A DNA stretch of 64,000 bases from Ga0077527 sp038106575 (GTDB lineage Bacteria > Pseudomonadota > Gammaproteobacteria > Burkholderiales > SG8-41). The translations under genes were made by a program, and so were the position numbers. The notes under the pieces are model-generated. The model was not told where the DNA came from and ran no database searches. It saw nothing but the letters and a program-made list of their open reading frames with translations. Positions 14,939 through 23,445 of this stretch are shown piece by piece. Position 1 is the first letter of the stretch. Each line of letters begins with the position of its first letter. The stretch spans positions 1 to 64,000 of the forward strand of contig JAYOED010000003.1 of the NCBI GenBank assembly GCA_038106575.1. Direction: 5' to 3'.

Positions 14939-16650
14939 AGACCATCCAAACAGATATCCTGATCCTGGGGTCGGGCGGAGCCGGACTGTTCGCCGCGCTG
15001 CACGCGCATCAGCATGACCCCGATCTTTCGATCACCGTCGCTGTAAAAGGCCTGCTTGGAAAAAGCGGCTGCACGCGCATGGTGCAGGGCGGCTACAACG
15101 TGGCTCTGGCCGCGGGAGATTCGGTCGAGCGGCATTTCATGGATACCATCGAGGGCGGCAAGTGGCTGCCTGATCAGGATCTGGCGTGGACGCTGGTGGA
15201 AAAGGCCGTCGAGCGCATTCATGAACTGGAAAATGAACTCGGCTGTTTTTTCGACCGCAATCCCGACGGCACTATCCACCAGAAAGCGTTTGCCGGGCAG
15301 ACGTTTGATCGCACCGTTCACAAGGGTGATCTGACCGGTATCGAAATAATTAACCGGCTTGCCGAACAGGTGTGGGCGCGAGGGATCGGGAGACTGGAAG
15401 AACACCGTGCCGTCGAATTCATCAAGAACAAGGCCGGCGATGCGATTGCCGGCGTATTGATGATCGACATGCGCAGCGGCGAGTTCGTCTTCGTCCAGGC
15501 GCAGGCGGTGCTGCTTGCGACCGGCGGCGGACCGACCATGTACAAGTTTCATACACCCTCCGGCGACAAGAGCTGTGACGGCATGGCGATGGCGCTGCGC
15601 GGCGGACTGGTACTGCGCGACATGGAGATGGTGCAGTTTCATCCGACCGGGCTGATTGCGGGCGCGGACACCCGAATTACCGGCACCATCATTGAGGAGG
15701 GATTGCGCGGAGCCGGCGGTTATCTGCTGAATGGCGCTGAAGAACGCTTCATGCACAACTACGATCCGCGCAACGAGCGCGCGACCCGCGACATCGTCAG
15801 TCGCGGCATGTACGAGGAAATGCGTGCCGGGCGCGTAAACAAGCATGGCGGGCTGTACATCACTATGGGCCATCTGGATCCGGTGATGGTACGCAAGGAA
15901 TTCAAGGGCATGGTCGAGCGTTGTGCGGACTGCGGATTTGATCTGGTCGGCGGCCTGGTCGACGTGGTGCCCACAGCACACTACATGATGGGCGGCGTGG
16001 CATTCAGGACTGATTGCTCCACCGACCTGACAGGGCTGTTTGTCGCTGGGGAGGATTCCGGCGGCGTGCACGGCGCCAACCGCCTGGGTGGAAACGGGGT
16101 AGCGAATTCAACGGTGTTCGGAGGCATTGCCGGCGATGTCCTGCCGGGATGGGTCAGGAAAAATGGTGAATTTCGTGCGCCCGATCAGCAGGCGATTGAT
16201 GACGCGGTGGCATGCTGCAAAGCCCCACTGGGTCGCAAGGGCGGAGATCTCAATGCGATTCGTGAACGGCTTTACAATGTCATGTGGGACGATGTCGGTA
16301 TCATCCGCGACGCCGCATCGCTGGAGCGGGCTTCAGGATTGCTCGACGAACTGGATGCACAACTGGATACTGCGGGCGTCGACGGGACAACGCTTGCGTT
16401 CAATCTGACTTGGCATGACTGGCTTAACCTGAAGAATCTGGTGCTGGTGTCTAAGTCAATCCGCTTTGCGGCAACGGCCCGGAAGGATTCCCGTGGTGCG
16501 CATTTTCGTTCGGATTTTCCTGAAGTGTACGACCTGGATAATTCGCGATTTACCTGCGTCACTTGGAAAGATGGGAAATTTTTAAGCGATACGCAACCGG
16601 TGCAGTTCACCCGGGTCAAGCCCGGTCAGTCGTTGCTGAAAGACAGCTAA
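14935..16650 (+). CDS. Succinate dehydrogenase/fumarate reductase-like flavoprotein
   Basis: A 571-residue FAD-dependent oxidoreductase. It has the Rossmann motif ILGSGGAGLFAALHA, the substrate loop MVQFHPTGLI, the GTIIEEGLRGAGGYLLN segment, the catalytic Arg region (DPRNERATRDIVSRG), and AGEDSGGVHGANRLGGNGVANSTVFGG. In canonical SdhA/FrdA a His near the N-terminus carries covalent FAD (SHTV/A-type motif). Here that stretch reads GCTRMVQGGYN with Cys in place of His, so FAD is probably bound non-covalently. It is coupled to the fumarase beta gene by ATGA overlap and separated from sdhBCD by 4 kb. It probably acts on a succinate-like or substituted dicarboxylate; it may not be the housekeeping SDH. 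Confidence 0.88.
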   Translation: MKTIQTDILILGSGGAGLFAALHAHQHDPDLSITVAVKGLLGKSGCTRMVQGGYNVALAAGDSVERHFMDTIEGGKWLPDQDLAWTLVEKAVERIHELENELGCFFDRNPDGTIHQKAFAGQTFDRTVHKGDLTGIEIINRLAEQVWARGIGRLEEHRAVEFIKNKAGDAIAGVLMIDMRSGEFVFVQAQAVLLATGGGPTMYKFHTPSGDKSCDGMAMALRGGLVLRDMEMVQFHPTGLIAGADTRITGTIIEEGLRGAGGYLLNGAEERFMHNYDPRNERATRDIVSRGMYEEMRAGRVNKHGGLYITMGHLDPVMVRKEFKGMVERCADCGFDLVGGLVDVVPTAHYMMGGVAFRTDCSTDLTGLFVAGEDSGGVHGANRLGGNGVANSTVFGGIAGDVLPGWVRKNGEFRAPDQQAIDDAVACCKAPLGRKGGDLNAIRERLYNVMWDDVGIIRDAASLERASGLLDELDAQLDTAGVDGTTLAFNLTWHDWLNLKNLVLVSKSIRFAATARKDSRGAHFRSDFPEVYDLDNSRFTCVTWKDGKFLSDTQPVQFTRVKPGQSLLKDS

Positions 16651-16744
16651 GACTGCATGTTGGCATCAGCGGATACTGTTTGATTTTTCCTGCCATGCGG
16701 ATGACACTCGCTGGAGGCAAGAAAAAACATTAAAGGGGAGAGCA

Positions 16745-17737
16745 ATGGGATTTTTGATTGGCAGTGACACGACCCGACGCAAGGTAATCATTCTCGCTGG
16801 CTTTGCAGTTCTTGCACAGGTCGGCGAGGTTGTCGCCCAGAGCTATCCATCGCGTCCGGTACGCATGATTGTTCCGTTTCCGCCCGGAGGCGGCAGCGAT
16901 ACCATTGCCAGAATCGTCGCCCAAAAATTTGCTTCTGGTCTTGGACAACAGGTAGTGGTTGACAATCGTGCTGGCGCCAGTGGCAACATCGCCGCCGACA
17001 TCGTTGCCAAATCACCTGCTGACGGCTACACGGTATTGTTTGGTAACTCTTCGCTCGCGATCAGCCCGGCGGTCTATCGGAAAATGAGCTACAGCCCGAG
17101 CCGTGATCTGGTGCCAGTATCTATGGCTTCCCAGTATCCGTTCTCCTTGGTTGCGCATCCGGCTTTGCCCGTGAAAACCGTCAAGGATCTTGTGGCGCTT
17201 GCGAAGGCGAAACCAAATGCTCTTGACTATGCCTCTTCCGGAGCGGGCACCATGTCACACATGGCGATGGAGTTGCTGCGCATCAAGACCGGCGTGCGGA
17301 TCACTCACCTTCCCTACAAGGGTGCCGCACCCCAATCGGTAGCCACGCTCACTGGTGAAGCCCAGGCGGCATTCATTGTACTGCCCGTTGCCGCCAGGCA
17401 TTTCAAGGTTGGCAAGTTGCGCGGTCTCGGCGTGGCCGGTCCTAAACGTTCTGCCTTGGCTCCAGATATTCCGACCATGATCGAAGCAGGGGTGCCTGGG
17501 CATATGGCAGTGCAGTGGAACGGGCTGTTCGCACCCAGCAAGACGCCTGCGCCTGTAGTTGAAAAGCTATATCAGTCTTGGGTTGCAGCAGTAAAGTCCC
17601 CAGAAGTTTCCAAGCGGATCATCGCTTCCGGTGCCGAGCCGGGCGGAAACACTTCCGCTGAATTCGCTGAATTCGTCAAGATTGAAACCGCCAAGTGGGC
17701 GGAAGTGGCCAAAGCATCAAATACCCGACTCGACTGA
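16745..17737 (+). CDS. Bug-family substrate-binding protein 2
   Basis: A 330-residue periplasmic receptor with a long N-region followed by a hydrophobic segment ending near VVAQSYPSRP. The family marks are VRMIVPFPPGGGSDTIARIV and VVDNRAGASGNIAADIVAKSPADGYTV. AAGGGGAGAGCA precedes the ATG. It is an orphan receptor without TctAB neighbours, 13 bases ahead of the LDH2-type dehydrogenase and therefore probably on the same transcript. Confidence 0.92.
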   Translation: MGFLIGSDTTRRKVIILAGFAVLAQVGEVVAQSYPSRPVRMIVPFPPGGGSDTIARIVAQKFASGLGQQVVVDNRAGASGNIAADIVAKSPADGYTVLFGNSSLAISPAVYRKMSYSPSRDLVPVSMASQYPFSLVAHPALPVKTVKDLVALAKAKPNALDYASSGAGTMSHMAMELLRIKTGVRITHLPYKGAAPQSVATLTGEAQAAFIVLPVAARHFKVGKLRGLGVAGPKRSALAPDIPTMIEAGVPGHMAVQWNGLFAPSKTPAPVVEKLYQSWVAAVKSPEVSKRIIASGAEPGGNTSAEFAEFVKIETAKWAEVAKASNTRLD

Positions 17738-17749
17738 GGCTACTGGCTT

Positions 17750-18763
17750 ATGCCGAAGTTTGACGTTGAATCGCTTGCCGATCTTGCCGGCCGTGCCCTG
17801 AAGCGCGCAGGCGCTTCCAAGGCCACGGCGGTTTCAACCGCGCAGGCCCTGGTTGCCGCAGAAGCCGAAGAACTGTCGGGGCACGGGCTTTCCCGCGTAG
17901 CGCTGTATGCGCAGCATCTGCGGGAAGGTCGTGCCAACGGAAAGGCCAAGCCGAAAATTATCCGCAAGTCGGGGGCGACCTGCCTGATTGATGCAGCGGG
18001 CGGGCTAGCTTTTCCCGCTGCGGCAATGGCTGTCAAAGAAGCGGTCAAGAGGGCCAGTCGAGTAGGCATTTCCTTCGTCGGCGTTACCAATAGCCATCAT
18101 TTTGGCGCTGCGGCCTATCATCTAGCTCCCGTTGCTGCTGCCGGTCTGGTTGGATTGGCATTCACCAATTCGCCTTCAGCGATCAATGCCTGGGGCGGAA
18201 AAAAAGCTTTTTTTGGTACCAATCCGATTGCTGCGATTTTTCCGCGCAAGGGGGCTGCACCGGTGGTCATAGATCTGTCACTGACCGAGGTGACACGCGG
18301 AAAAATCATGCTGAAGGCAAAGGAAGGCAAGCCGATCCCTCCGGGGTGGGCGGTAGATAAGGATGGGCAGCCGACGACGGATGCTCAGGCTGCGTTGACC
18401 GGCAGCCTGGTAGCCATCGGCGGCGTCAAGGGTACAGCACTAGCGTTGATGGTCGAGTTACTGTGTGTCGCGCTGACAGGCGCAGCCTTCAGTTTCGAAA
18501 ACGATTCCTACTTCGAGCCTGGCAACAAACCGCGCATCGGGCACGCGATTCTGGCCATCAATCCTGAAGCACTGGCAGGTGCCGACACGTATTACGCCCG
18601 CATCGAGGACCTGGCCTGTCACATGCTTTCCGACGAGGGGGTTCGTTTGCCGGGAGCGCGGCGGCAACTGGCCGTGGTGCGAGCACAGGCCGAAGGCCTA
18701 GATATTTCCGAGGCGTTGTATCAGGAGTTGTGCAAGCTGGCAGGGCGTTCCCGCGTAACCTGA
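17750..18763 (+). CDS. LDH2/MDH2-family oxidoreductase (possible sulfolactate dehydrogenase)
   Basis: A 337-residue NAD(P)H-dependent dehydrogenase of the LDH2/MDH2 (YlbC/ComC) family. It shows GHGLSRVALYAQHLREG, GVTNSHHFGAAAYHLAPVAAAGL, FTNSPSAINAWGGKKAFFGTNP and the LTGSLVAIGGVKGTALALMVELL motif. The family includes malate, L-lactate, ureidoglycolate and (R)-sulfolactate dehydrogenases. In a cluster with suyAB the last is attractive: it would link 3-sulfopyruvate and 3-sulfolactate. The motif match gives the family only; substrate is inference from context. It closes the putative sulfonate cluster. Confidence 0.88.
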   Translation: MPKFDVESLADLAGRALKRAGASKATAVSTAQALVAAEAEELSGHGLSRVALYAQHLREGRANGKAKPKIIRKSGATCLIDAAGGLAFPAAAMAVKEAVKRASRVGISFVGVTNSHHFGAAAYHLAPVAAAGLVGLAFTNSPSAINAWGGKKAFFGTNPIAAIFPRKGAAPVVIDLSLTEVTRGKIMLKAKEGKPIPPGWAVDKDGQPTTDAQAALTGSLVAIGGVKGTALALMVELLCVALTGAAFSFENDSYFEPGNKPRIGHAILAINPEALAGADTYYARIEDLACHMLSDEGVRLPGARRQLAVVRAQAEGLDISEALYQELCKLAGRSRVT

Positions 18764-18817
18764 GGATGACGGTTTGCCGTAATGAGTTTTCGCGACCCGT
18801 GAAGCGGTAAAGGATGC

Positions 18818-19114
18818 TCAGTCGAGACCTTCGATAATCCGGAGATCACGTTCCACAGCGTTTCCGGCAAGTTCCTTCAGCACCGCCTGATATTCCGCAG
18901 AATCGTGTGTAGCCCGCGCTTTTGCGAGGCTCTCGAATTCAATGACGACCACGCGCTGCATGAGCCCGGCCTCGTGCGCTTCGGAAGCCATGCCGCGCAC
19001 GAGAAAGCGGCCTCCCTGCGACTGCACGATGCTTGGTGCCCGCTCGGCGTAGCGCTTGAAAGCCACTTCGTTGATGATCTTGCGATAAGTGACGACCCAG
19101 TAGCCTTTGGCCAT
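18818..19114 (-). CDS. DUF1330 family protein
   Basis: A 98-residue dimeric alpha/beta-barrel protein. It starts MAKGYWVVTYRKIINEVAFKRY and contains RFLVRGMASEAHEAGLMQRVVVIEF and HDSAEYQAVLKELAGNAVERDLRIIEG, the DUF1330 pattern. Function is unknown; related barrel proteins include monooxygenase-like and stress proteins. AGGAGGAAT precedes the start. The CmcJ-like gene lies upstream on the same strand, 25 bases away, so they may be co-transcribed. Confidence 0.88.
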   Translation of the reverse strand: MAKGYWVVTYRKIINEVAFKRYAERAPSIVQSQGGRFLVRGMASEAHEAGLMQRVVVIEFESLAKARATHDSAEYQAVLKELAGNAVERDLRIIEGLD

Positions 19115-19138
19115 AATTTATTCCTCCTGGTCACGGGT

Positions 19139-19972
19139 TCAAAAAAACACTAGTGCACGCGCCTCGATACTCTGGCGTGGCGGTGCGCCCGGCGGGGTAG
19201 TCGAATCTTCAAACGAGGTGTGGGCAGTAAAGCGGGCACGGCCGTCGGTGGCTGAATCGAAAACCTTGAATACCAGTGCCTCGTCGCGACTCATCCTCGG
19301 GAAATAAAACCAGCGGTGTCCGGCGCCGTAGCGCAGCCGGTAGGTCTGTCCGACTCGTGTGGGATAGCGCCGCTCGGCAATCATCATGTCATCGAAAGGT
19401 ACGCTGGCAGAATCCGCGATAGCGAGAGGATTCGACTGTATGGGTTGATTGATTGCGCGCCAGACCTGGATGATGGCGAATCGTTTTTGCAGCAATGTTT
19501 CAGCCTCGTCCGGCAGGAGGTCGCGCACCCGCTGAGGCCCTGACCATTCGGTGTAGTCATTGTGAGCCCACATTACGGGTTCGCGCAGGAGTTTTTCCTC
19601 GCGTTCGGATTCGTTGCCTGAACGCAGCGTGTGATCGAAGACGTGGATACGCGAGCCGCCGGAGAGTTTTAGAATCAGGCTGGAGATTTCCGCGTAATAC
19701 ACCGAGCGGAGTTCTGAGATATCAAAGAAATCCCGCACCGCCGTTTGATGTTCGACAAAAGTGAAGCCGTTGCGGTCGAGACTGAATCCAGTATTCGAAA
19801 CGCGGCCATTGGCTATTTCCATGTCGCGCCAGTCGATCGTGCCACTCGCGCGGCGCCGGATATTGTTGGGTCCGAAGGTTTCGTTGACCAGTTTTTCATC
19901 GCTGTACAGGGTGTACGGGATTGCTGCGGTCAGCGCTGCCTGTGCAGTAACGGCGTCTTCTGGAATGTTCAT
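19139..19972 (-). CDS. CmcJ/NvfI-family oxidoreductase (hydroxylase/methyltransferase-like)
   Basis: A 277-residue protein. Family segments are LVNETFGPNNIRRRASGTIDWRDMEI, VYYAEISSLILKLSGGSRIHVFDHTLR, MWAHNDYTEWSGPQRVRDLLPDEA, FAIIQVWRAINQPIQSNPLAI and HRWFYFPRMSRDEALVFKVFDS, matching the CmcJ/AsaB/NvfI group. Members are linked to 2-oxoglutarate/Fe(II)-type oxidation in secondary metabolism, but chemistry for bacterial copies is mostly unknown. The longest frame starts at 20011, but the ATG at 19972 (MNIPEDAVTAQ) fits better. It is divergent from the TauD-like gene at 20087. Confidence 0.85.
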   Translation of the reverse strand: MNIPEDAVTAQAALTAAIPYTLYSDEKLVNETFGPNNIRRRASGTIDWRDMEIANGRVSNTGFSLDRNGFTFVEHQTAVRDFFDISELRSVYYAEISSLILKLSGGSRIHVFDHTLRSGNESEREEKLLREPVMWAHNDYTEWSGPQRVRDLLPDEAETLLQKRFAIIQVWRAINQPIQSNPLAIADSASVPFDDMMIAERRYPTRVGQTYRLRYGAGHRWFYFPRMSRDEALVFKVFDSATDGRARFTAHTSFEDSTTPPGAPPRQSIEARALVFF

Positions 19973-20086
19973 TGATAGTCCCTGAATGGAGAGTTCATGA
20001 CGGTCCAGCATTTGAATTTGCCGTTGAATTTCCCAGCCAAGGGTTGATAATACTCTGCCTGCAATGCTGAGACCAAAGGTTCGAGC

Positions 20087-20983
20087 ATGGGTATCACTGT
20101 TTATCCTATTACTCCCGAATTTGCTGCCGAAATCGGCGACGTTGACCTCGCAGAACCTCTGGCTGCCGCGGATGTGGCAGATATCAAGACAGCTTTCTGG
20201 AAATATTCAGTGCTTATATTTCCTCAGCAGACGCTAACCACCGAACAGCAATTAGCATTTTCAGAGCATTTCGGTCCGATCGAAAAAGAACGCACGCTGG
20301 ATCCCAAGGCGACGCCGACGCGTTACACCGGGGCGTTTGCCGATATCTCAAATCTGACCGCTGAAGGGAAGATCTGGGGCGAGAGCAGCCGTCAGCGTAT
20401 GTACAAGGCGGGAAACCGGCTGTGGCATACCGATAGCTCGTTCAAACGCCTGCCGAGCATCTGTTCTTTGCTGTATTCGGAGAAGATCGCTCCGATTGGC
20501 GGACACACCGAGTTTGCCGACCAGCGCGCAGCCTATGATGCTCTGCCGGAATCCATGAAAAAGAAACTGGACGGGTTGGTTGCAGAGCACTGGATTGCAA
20601 CCTCACGGCAGCGCAGCGGCTTTTCCGAATTCACGGAAGAAGAGCAGAAGCGTCTGCCACCGGTGCCGCAGATGCTGGTGCGGACCTTACCGGAGAACGG
20701 GCGCAAGTCTCTGTTTGTGGCTTCCCATGCCGGGCGCATCTGGGGCATGCCTGATGCCGAAGGCCGTGCATTGATCGATGAGCTGATTACCCATGTCATA
20801 CAGCGCCAGTTTGTCTACACACACCGCTGGCGTCCGCACGAACTGATCATGTGGGATAACCGCTGCACAATGCACAGAGGTACCGATTTTGATGATTTAC
20901 GCTGGGTTCGCGATATGCGGCGTGTGACTGTCAGTGATGTGGCGAACTCCTGTGAACAGGAGGGCGTGCAGGTTCCCGCTTAG
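20087..20983 (+). CDS. TauD/TfdA-family 2-oxoglutarate dioxygenase 1
   Basis: A 298-residue Fe(II)/2-oxoglutarate dioxygenase. The iron ligands are visible as HTD in LWHTDSSFKRLPS and the distal His in WDNRCTMHRGTDFD. The 2-oxoglutarate carboxylate binder is the Arg in VRDMRRVTVSD. The family hydroxylates taurine, alkylsulfonates, 2,4-D and similar compounds, often releasing sulfite or a phenol. N-terminal VYPITPEFAAEIGDVDLAEPL resembles the TfdA-type start. The substrate cannot be fixed from sequence. Confidence 0.92.
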   Translation: MGITVYPITPEFAAEIGDVDLAEPLAAADVADIKTAFWKYSVLIFPQQTLTTEQQLAFSEHFGPIEKERTLDPKATPTRYTGAFADISNLTAEGKIWGESSRQRMYKAGNRLWHTDSSFKRLPSICSLLYSEKIAPIGGHTEFADQRAAYDALPESMKKKLDGLVAEHWIATSRQRSGFSEFTEEEQKRLPPVPQMLVRTLPENGRKSLFVASHAGRIWGMPDAEGRALIDELITHVIQRQFVYTHRWRPHELIMWDNRCTMHRGTDFDDLRWVRDMRRVTVSDVANSCEQEGVQVPA

Positions 20984-20989
20984 TGTGAG

Positions 20990-21014
20990 AAAAAAAACCC
21001 CGCCTTGGCGGGGT
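20990..21014 (-). terminator. Rho-independent terminator for the OmpA-like gene
   Basis: CCCCGC (20998-21003) and GCGGGG (21008-21013) form a hairpin. On the minus strand it is followed by eight T, placed 20 bases beyond the stop of the OmpA-like gene. Confidence 0.92.
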
Positions 21015-21033
21015 CTAACTCCAGGGAGTTTAT

Positions 21034-21543
21034 TTAGCTTTCAGGGCAGAATTTGGTAACCGGCACTGGACTCGACGCAGCCTTACCTTCCCAAAAGATG
21101 AATCTTTTGTTGATACCCTTTTTAACCATGTAGTCTTGTACGGCACGTGCACGACTTTCAGCAAGATTGGTCAAGCCGCTGTCAAGTTCGGTGCGGTCTA
21201 CATGGCCCGAAATGATCACTGCGCGAACCTTGGTAGGACGCTTGTCACGCTTAGTCCCCTTGTTGATCGTTTTAAGAAGTTTATCTATTTCTGCAATACC
21301 ATCCTTCTTGAGCTTGGCTTCGCCATAGTTCCACGCCAGGTCGCCCTGAACTTCGACCTTATACATGACGTTTTGTGGCTTAGCCTTACGTTTGGCACCA
21401 GGTTTGGTTGGACGCTCCTTGCTGCCGCCGACCTCGATAGTCACGCGACGGTTAGGCTGCAGGCAACTGACAAGTTCAGGACTGGCAGCGCAGCCCGTGA
21501 GGAGCGCGGTCAATGCGACGGCGCCCAATGGCAAAAGTTTCAT
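21034..21543 (-). CDS. OmpA-like lipoprotein (peptidoglycan-associated)
   Basis: A 169-residue protein with a lipoprotein signal, LLPLGAVALTALLTGCAAS, whose Cys would be lipidated. The C-terminal half is OmpA-like: FNYG-type strand LAWNYGEAKLKKDG, then AVIISGHVDRTELDSG and NLAESRARAVQDYMVKKGI. The family binds peptidoglycan from the outer membrane. An in-frame upstream ATG (21618) adds 25 non-signal residues; ATG 21543 is preferred because AGGAG lies just upstream. It has its own terminator and is monocistronic. Confidence 0.9.
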   Translation of the reverse strand: MKLLPLGAVALTALLTGCAASPELVSCLQPNRRVTIEVGGSKERPTKPGAKRKAKPQNVMYKVEVQGDLAWNYGEAKLKKDGIAEIDKLLKTINKGTKRDKRPTKVRAVIISGHVDRTELDSGLTNLAESRARAVQDYMVKKGINKRFIFWEGKAASSPVPVTKFCPES

Positions 21544-21769
21544 ATGGTTCTCCTCGCGTTTATTTATGCTTTGTACAGTCCGGATTAAGCCGTACCGTTC
21601 ATTGATTTTAGGCCGCAATACGCTTCAGACGCAACGCATGAGCTACTAATAGTAACAAATCGGTGTTTTTAGGTCCAATAAATGGACAAATCTACCGCAG
21701 GATAATTCCGGCAGCAGCCGGGAGCAGACTCGGGAAACTCGTGCTTAGGACGTCGAAAGCGACAACAGC

Positions 21770-23065
21770 TCAGCCACGCGGGCTGTAGCCCTCGAAGGAG
21801 CGCGCATCCATCAAGCGGTCACGCGTCATTTCCTTCAGTGCATTGATGCCGATCATGCCCATGTCACGGTCGATTTCGTCATGAAGCAAACGAATGGCGT
21901 GGCACACGCCGGATTCACCTGCAACAGCTGCGGCGTACAGCATCGGACGTCCGACAAAGACGAATCTGGCACCCAGCGCCAGTGCCTTGACTACATCGGT
22001 GCCGCGACGAACCCCGCTGTCGAACATTACAGTCATGTTTCCGGCGACATCGGCGATTCCCGGCAGTACGCGCAGCGGCGAGGTTGCCGAATCGAGCTGA
22101 CGACCGCCGTGATTGGAAACGATGATGCCGTCGACACCGTGTTCACGAGCGATACGCGCGTCTTCCCGAGCAAGTATGCCCTTGATCACGAATCGGCCTT
22201 TCCATAATTTGCGCATCAGTGTCACGTGCCCCCAGTTCAGGTGGTCGCGCTGGCTTCTCCAACGTACCGCGGTGCGCGATACCAGCGGCGTGCGTCGTCC
22301 CATGTTCTCGAAATGGGGCATGCCCTGCGTGAAGTATGTACGGAGCGCGGTGCCCAGTAGCCAGCGTGGGTGCAGCAGGCAGTCCCATGCCAGCCGTGCG
22401 CTCGGACGCAACGGAGAATCGTAGCCGTTACGCACATTATTTTCACGATTGGCGCCTACCGGAATGTCTACCGTCAGCACCAATGTATCGTAACCAGCAG
22501 TGGCAACGCGCTCGACTAGTTCGACGATCGCTTTTTCTTCTCCAGGAAGGTACGCCTGGAACCAGATGTTGCGGCCGCCGGCTTCCCTGACTTTTTCGAG
22601 AGGAGTCAGTGATGCCCCGCTGAGGATCATCGGCACGTTGCGCTTAGCCGCCGCGCGGGCCAGCACAAGGTCGCCCTGGAATGCCGCCAGTGATGTTCCC
22701 CCCATGGGCGCAATGCCGAACGGCGAATCGTAGACATGGCCAAACAACTCGGTTTTCTGCGAGCGTCCTGAAACGTTGACCAGCATACGGGGAACAAGCG
22801 CGAGATCGTCGAATGTGCTGCGATTCCAGCCCAAAGTTACGTTGCGTTCTGCGCCGCCGGAGACATAACCAAATATCGGGCGGGGTATATGGCGGCGCGC
22901 GGGCGTCTCAAAATCCTCCAGCGCGAGCATCATGCGCAGCGCACGCGGCGCACTGGCGCTGAGCAGGTGCGGCGTGGTGCGGTCAGCAGTGGAAAGCGGG
23001 TTCGCGGTGGTCGGATCGGCGGTCGTCATGGGGGAAATTCCGGGGGTTGAAACCCGACCAATCAT
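21770..23065 (-). CDS. FMN-dependent alpha-hydroxy acid dehydrogenase (LldD/mandelate dehydrogenase-like)
   Basis: A 431-residue enzyme of the FMN hydroxyacid oxidase family, oxidising L-2-hydroxy acids such as lactate or mandelate at the membrane or with a quinone. The family marks are FGIAPMGGTSLAAFQGDLVLARAA, the FQAYLPGEEK strand, DTLVLTVDIPVGANREN, FVIKGILAREDARIA, the signature IIVSNHGGRQLDS, MFDSGVRRGTDVVKALALGA and FVGRPMLYA. Length exceeds the usual 360-390 because of an N-terminal extension with Thr/Ala/Pro; ATG 23029 could be the true start. Substrate is not clear. Confidence 0.92.
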   Translation of the reverse strand: MIGRVSTPGISPMTTADPTTANPLSTADRTTPHLLSASAPRALRMMLALEDFETPARRHIPRPIFGYVSGGAERNVTLGWNRSTFDDLALVPRMLVNVSGRSQKTELFGHVYDSPFGIAPMGGTSLAAFQGDLVLARAAAKRNVPMILSGASLTPLEKVREAGGRNIWFQAYLPGEEKAIVELVERVATAGYDTLVLTVDIPVGANRENNVRNGYDSPLRPSARLAWDCLLHPRWLLGTALRTYFTQGMPHFENMGRRTPLVSRTAVRWRSQRDHLNWGHVTLMRKLWKGRFVIKGILAREDARIAREHGVDGIIVSNHGGRQLDSATSPLRVLPGIADVAGNMTVMFDSGVRRGTDVVKALALGARFVFVGRPMLYAAAVAGESGVCHAIRLLHDEIDRDMGMIGINALKEMTRDRLMDARSFEGYSPRG

Positions 23066-23160
23066 ACCGTGAATGCACAGGTTTACCTGTATTCCTGGCG
23101 CAAGTTGGTAATTTTGATGCGGGGAACCATTGCGGGATGACCCGAAAAGGGCGAGTCTAT

Positions 23161-23415
23161 TTAGCGTTTTTCAGCGGTAACGCGTCCCTGTGCGTTGACG
23201 TAAATTCGGTAACGGTTTTTTTGGCTGCATGTGACAAGATAGTCGCGGTTGCCCTGTGTGACGACGTTGACTACCTGGCCACAGGGCATGCCCAGCAGGG
23301 ACAATGTTGCGGTCATATCGCGGGCAAGCGGACTGCTGTCGGTGGCGAATGTATACCCCCAGCACGATAGCAGGATGACAGCTAACAGAGCTCGGCAGTT
23401 TCGAAGCGTATTCAT
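23161..23415 (-). CDS. Small exported protein of unknown function
   Basis: An 84-residue protein with a signal peptide (LLAVILLSCWGYTFA) and a mature part containing two Cys (MPCGQVVNV and VTCSQKNRY), possibly a disulfide pair, and a YRIYVNAQGRV tail. No family is recognised. It is followed on the same strand by another exported protein upstream (23446-24078), with 30 bases between them, so they may form a unit. Confidence 0.65.
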   Translation of the reverse strand: MNTLRNCRALLAVILLSCWGYTFATDSSPLARDMTATLSLLGMPCGQVVNVVTQGNRDYLVTCSQKNRYRIYVNAQGRVTAEKR

Positions 23416-23445
23416 CAGGGAAAGTCCTTTCGCCAGTTCCGCATA

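Noticed and set aside
14851..16071. Long antisense frame of 406 residues opposite the SDH-like flavoprotein
   Set aside because: Shadow of the coding strand; no domain and no start signal.
9450..16650. Housekeeping succinate dehydrogenase
   Set aside because: The subunit genes are split, the covalent FAD His is missing and the neighbours are specialised catabolic genes, so a main TCA-cycle role is unlikely.
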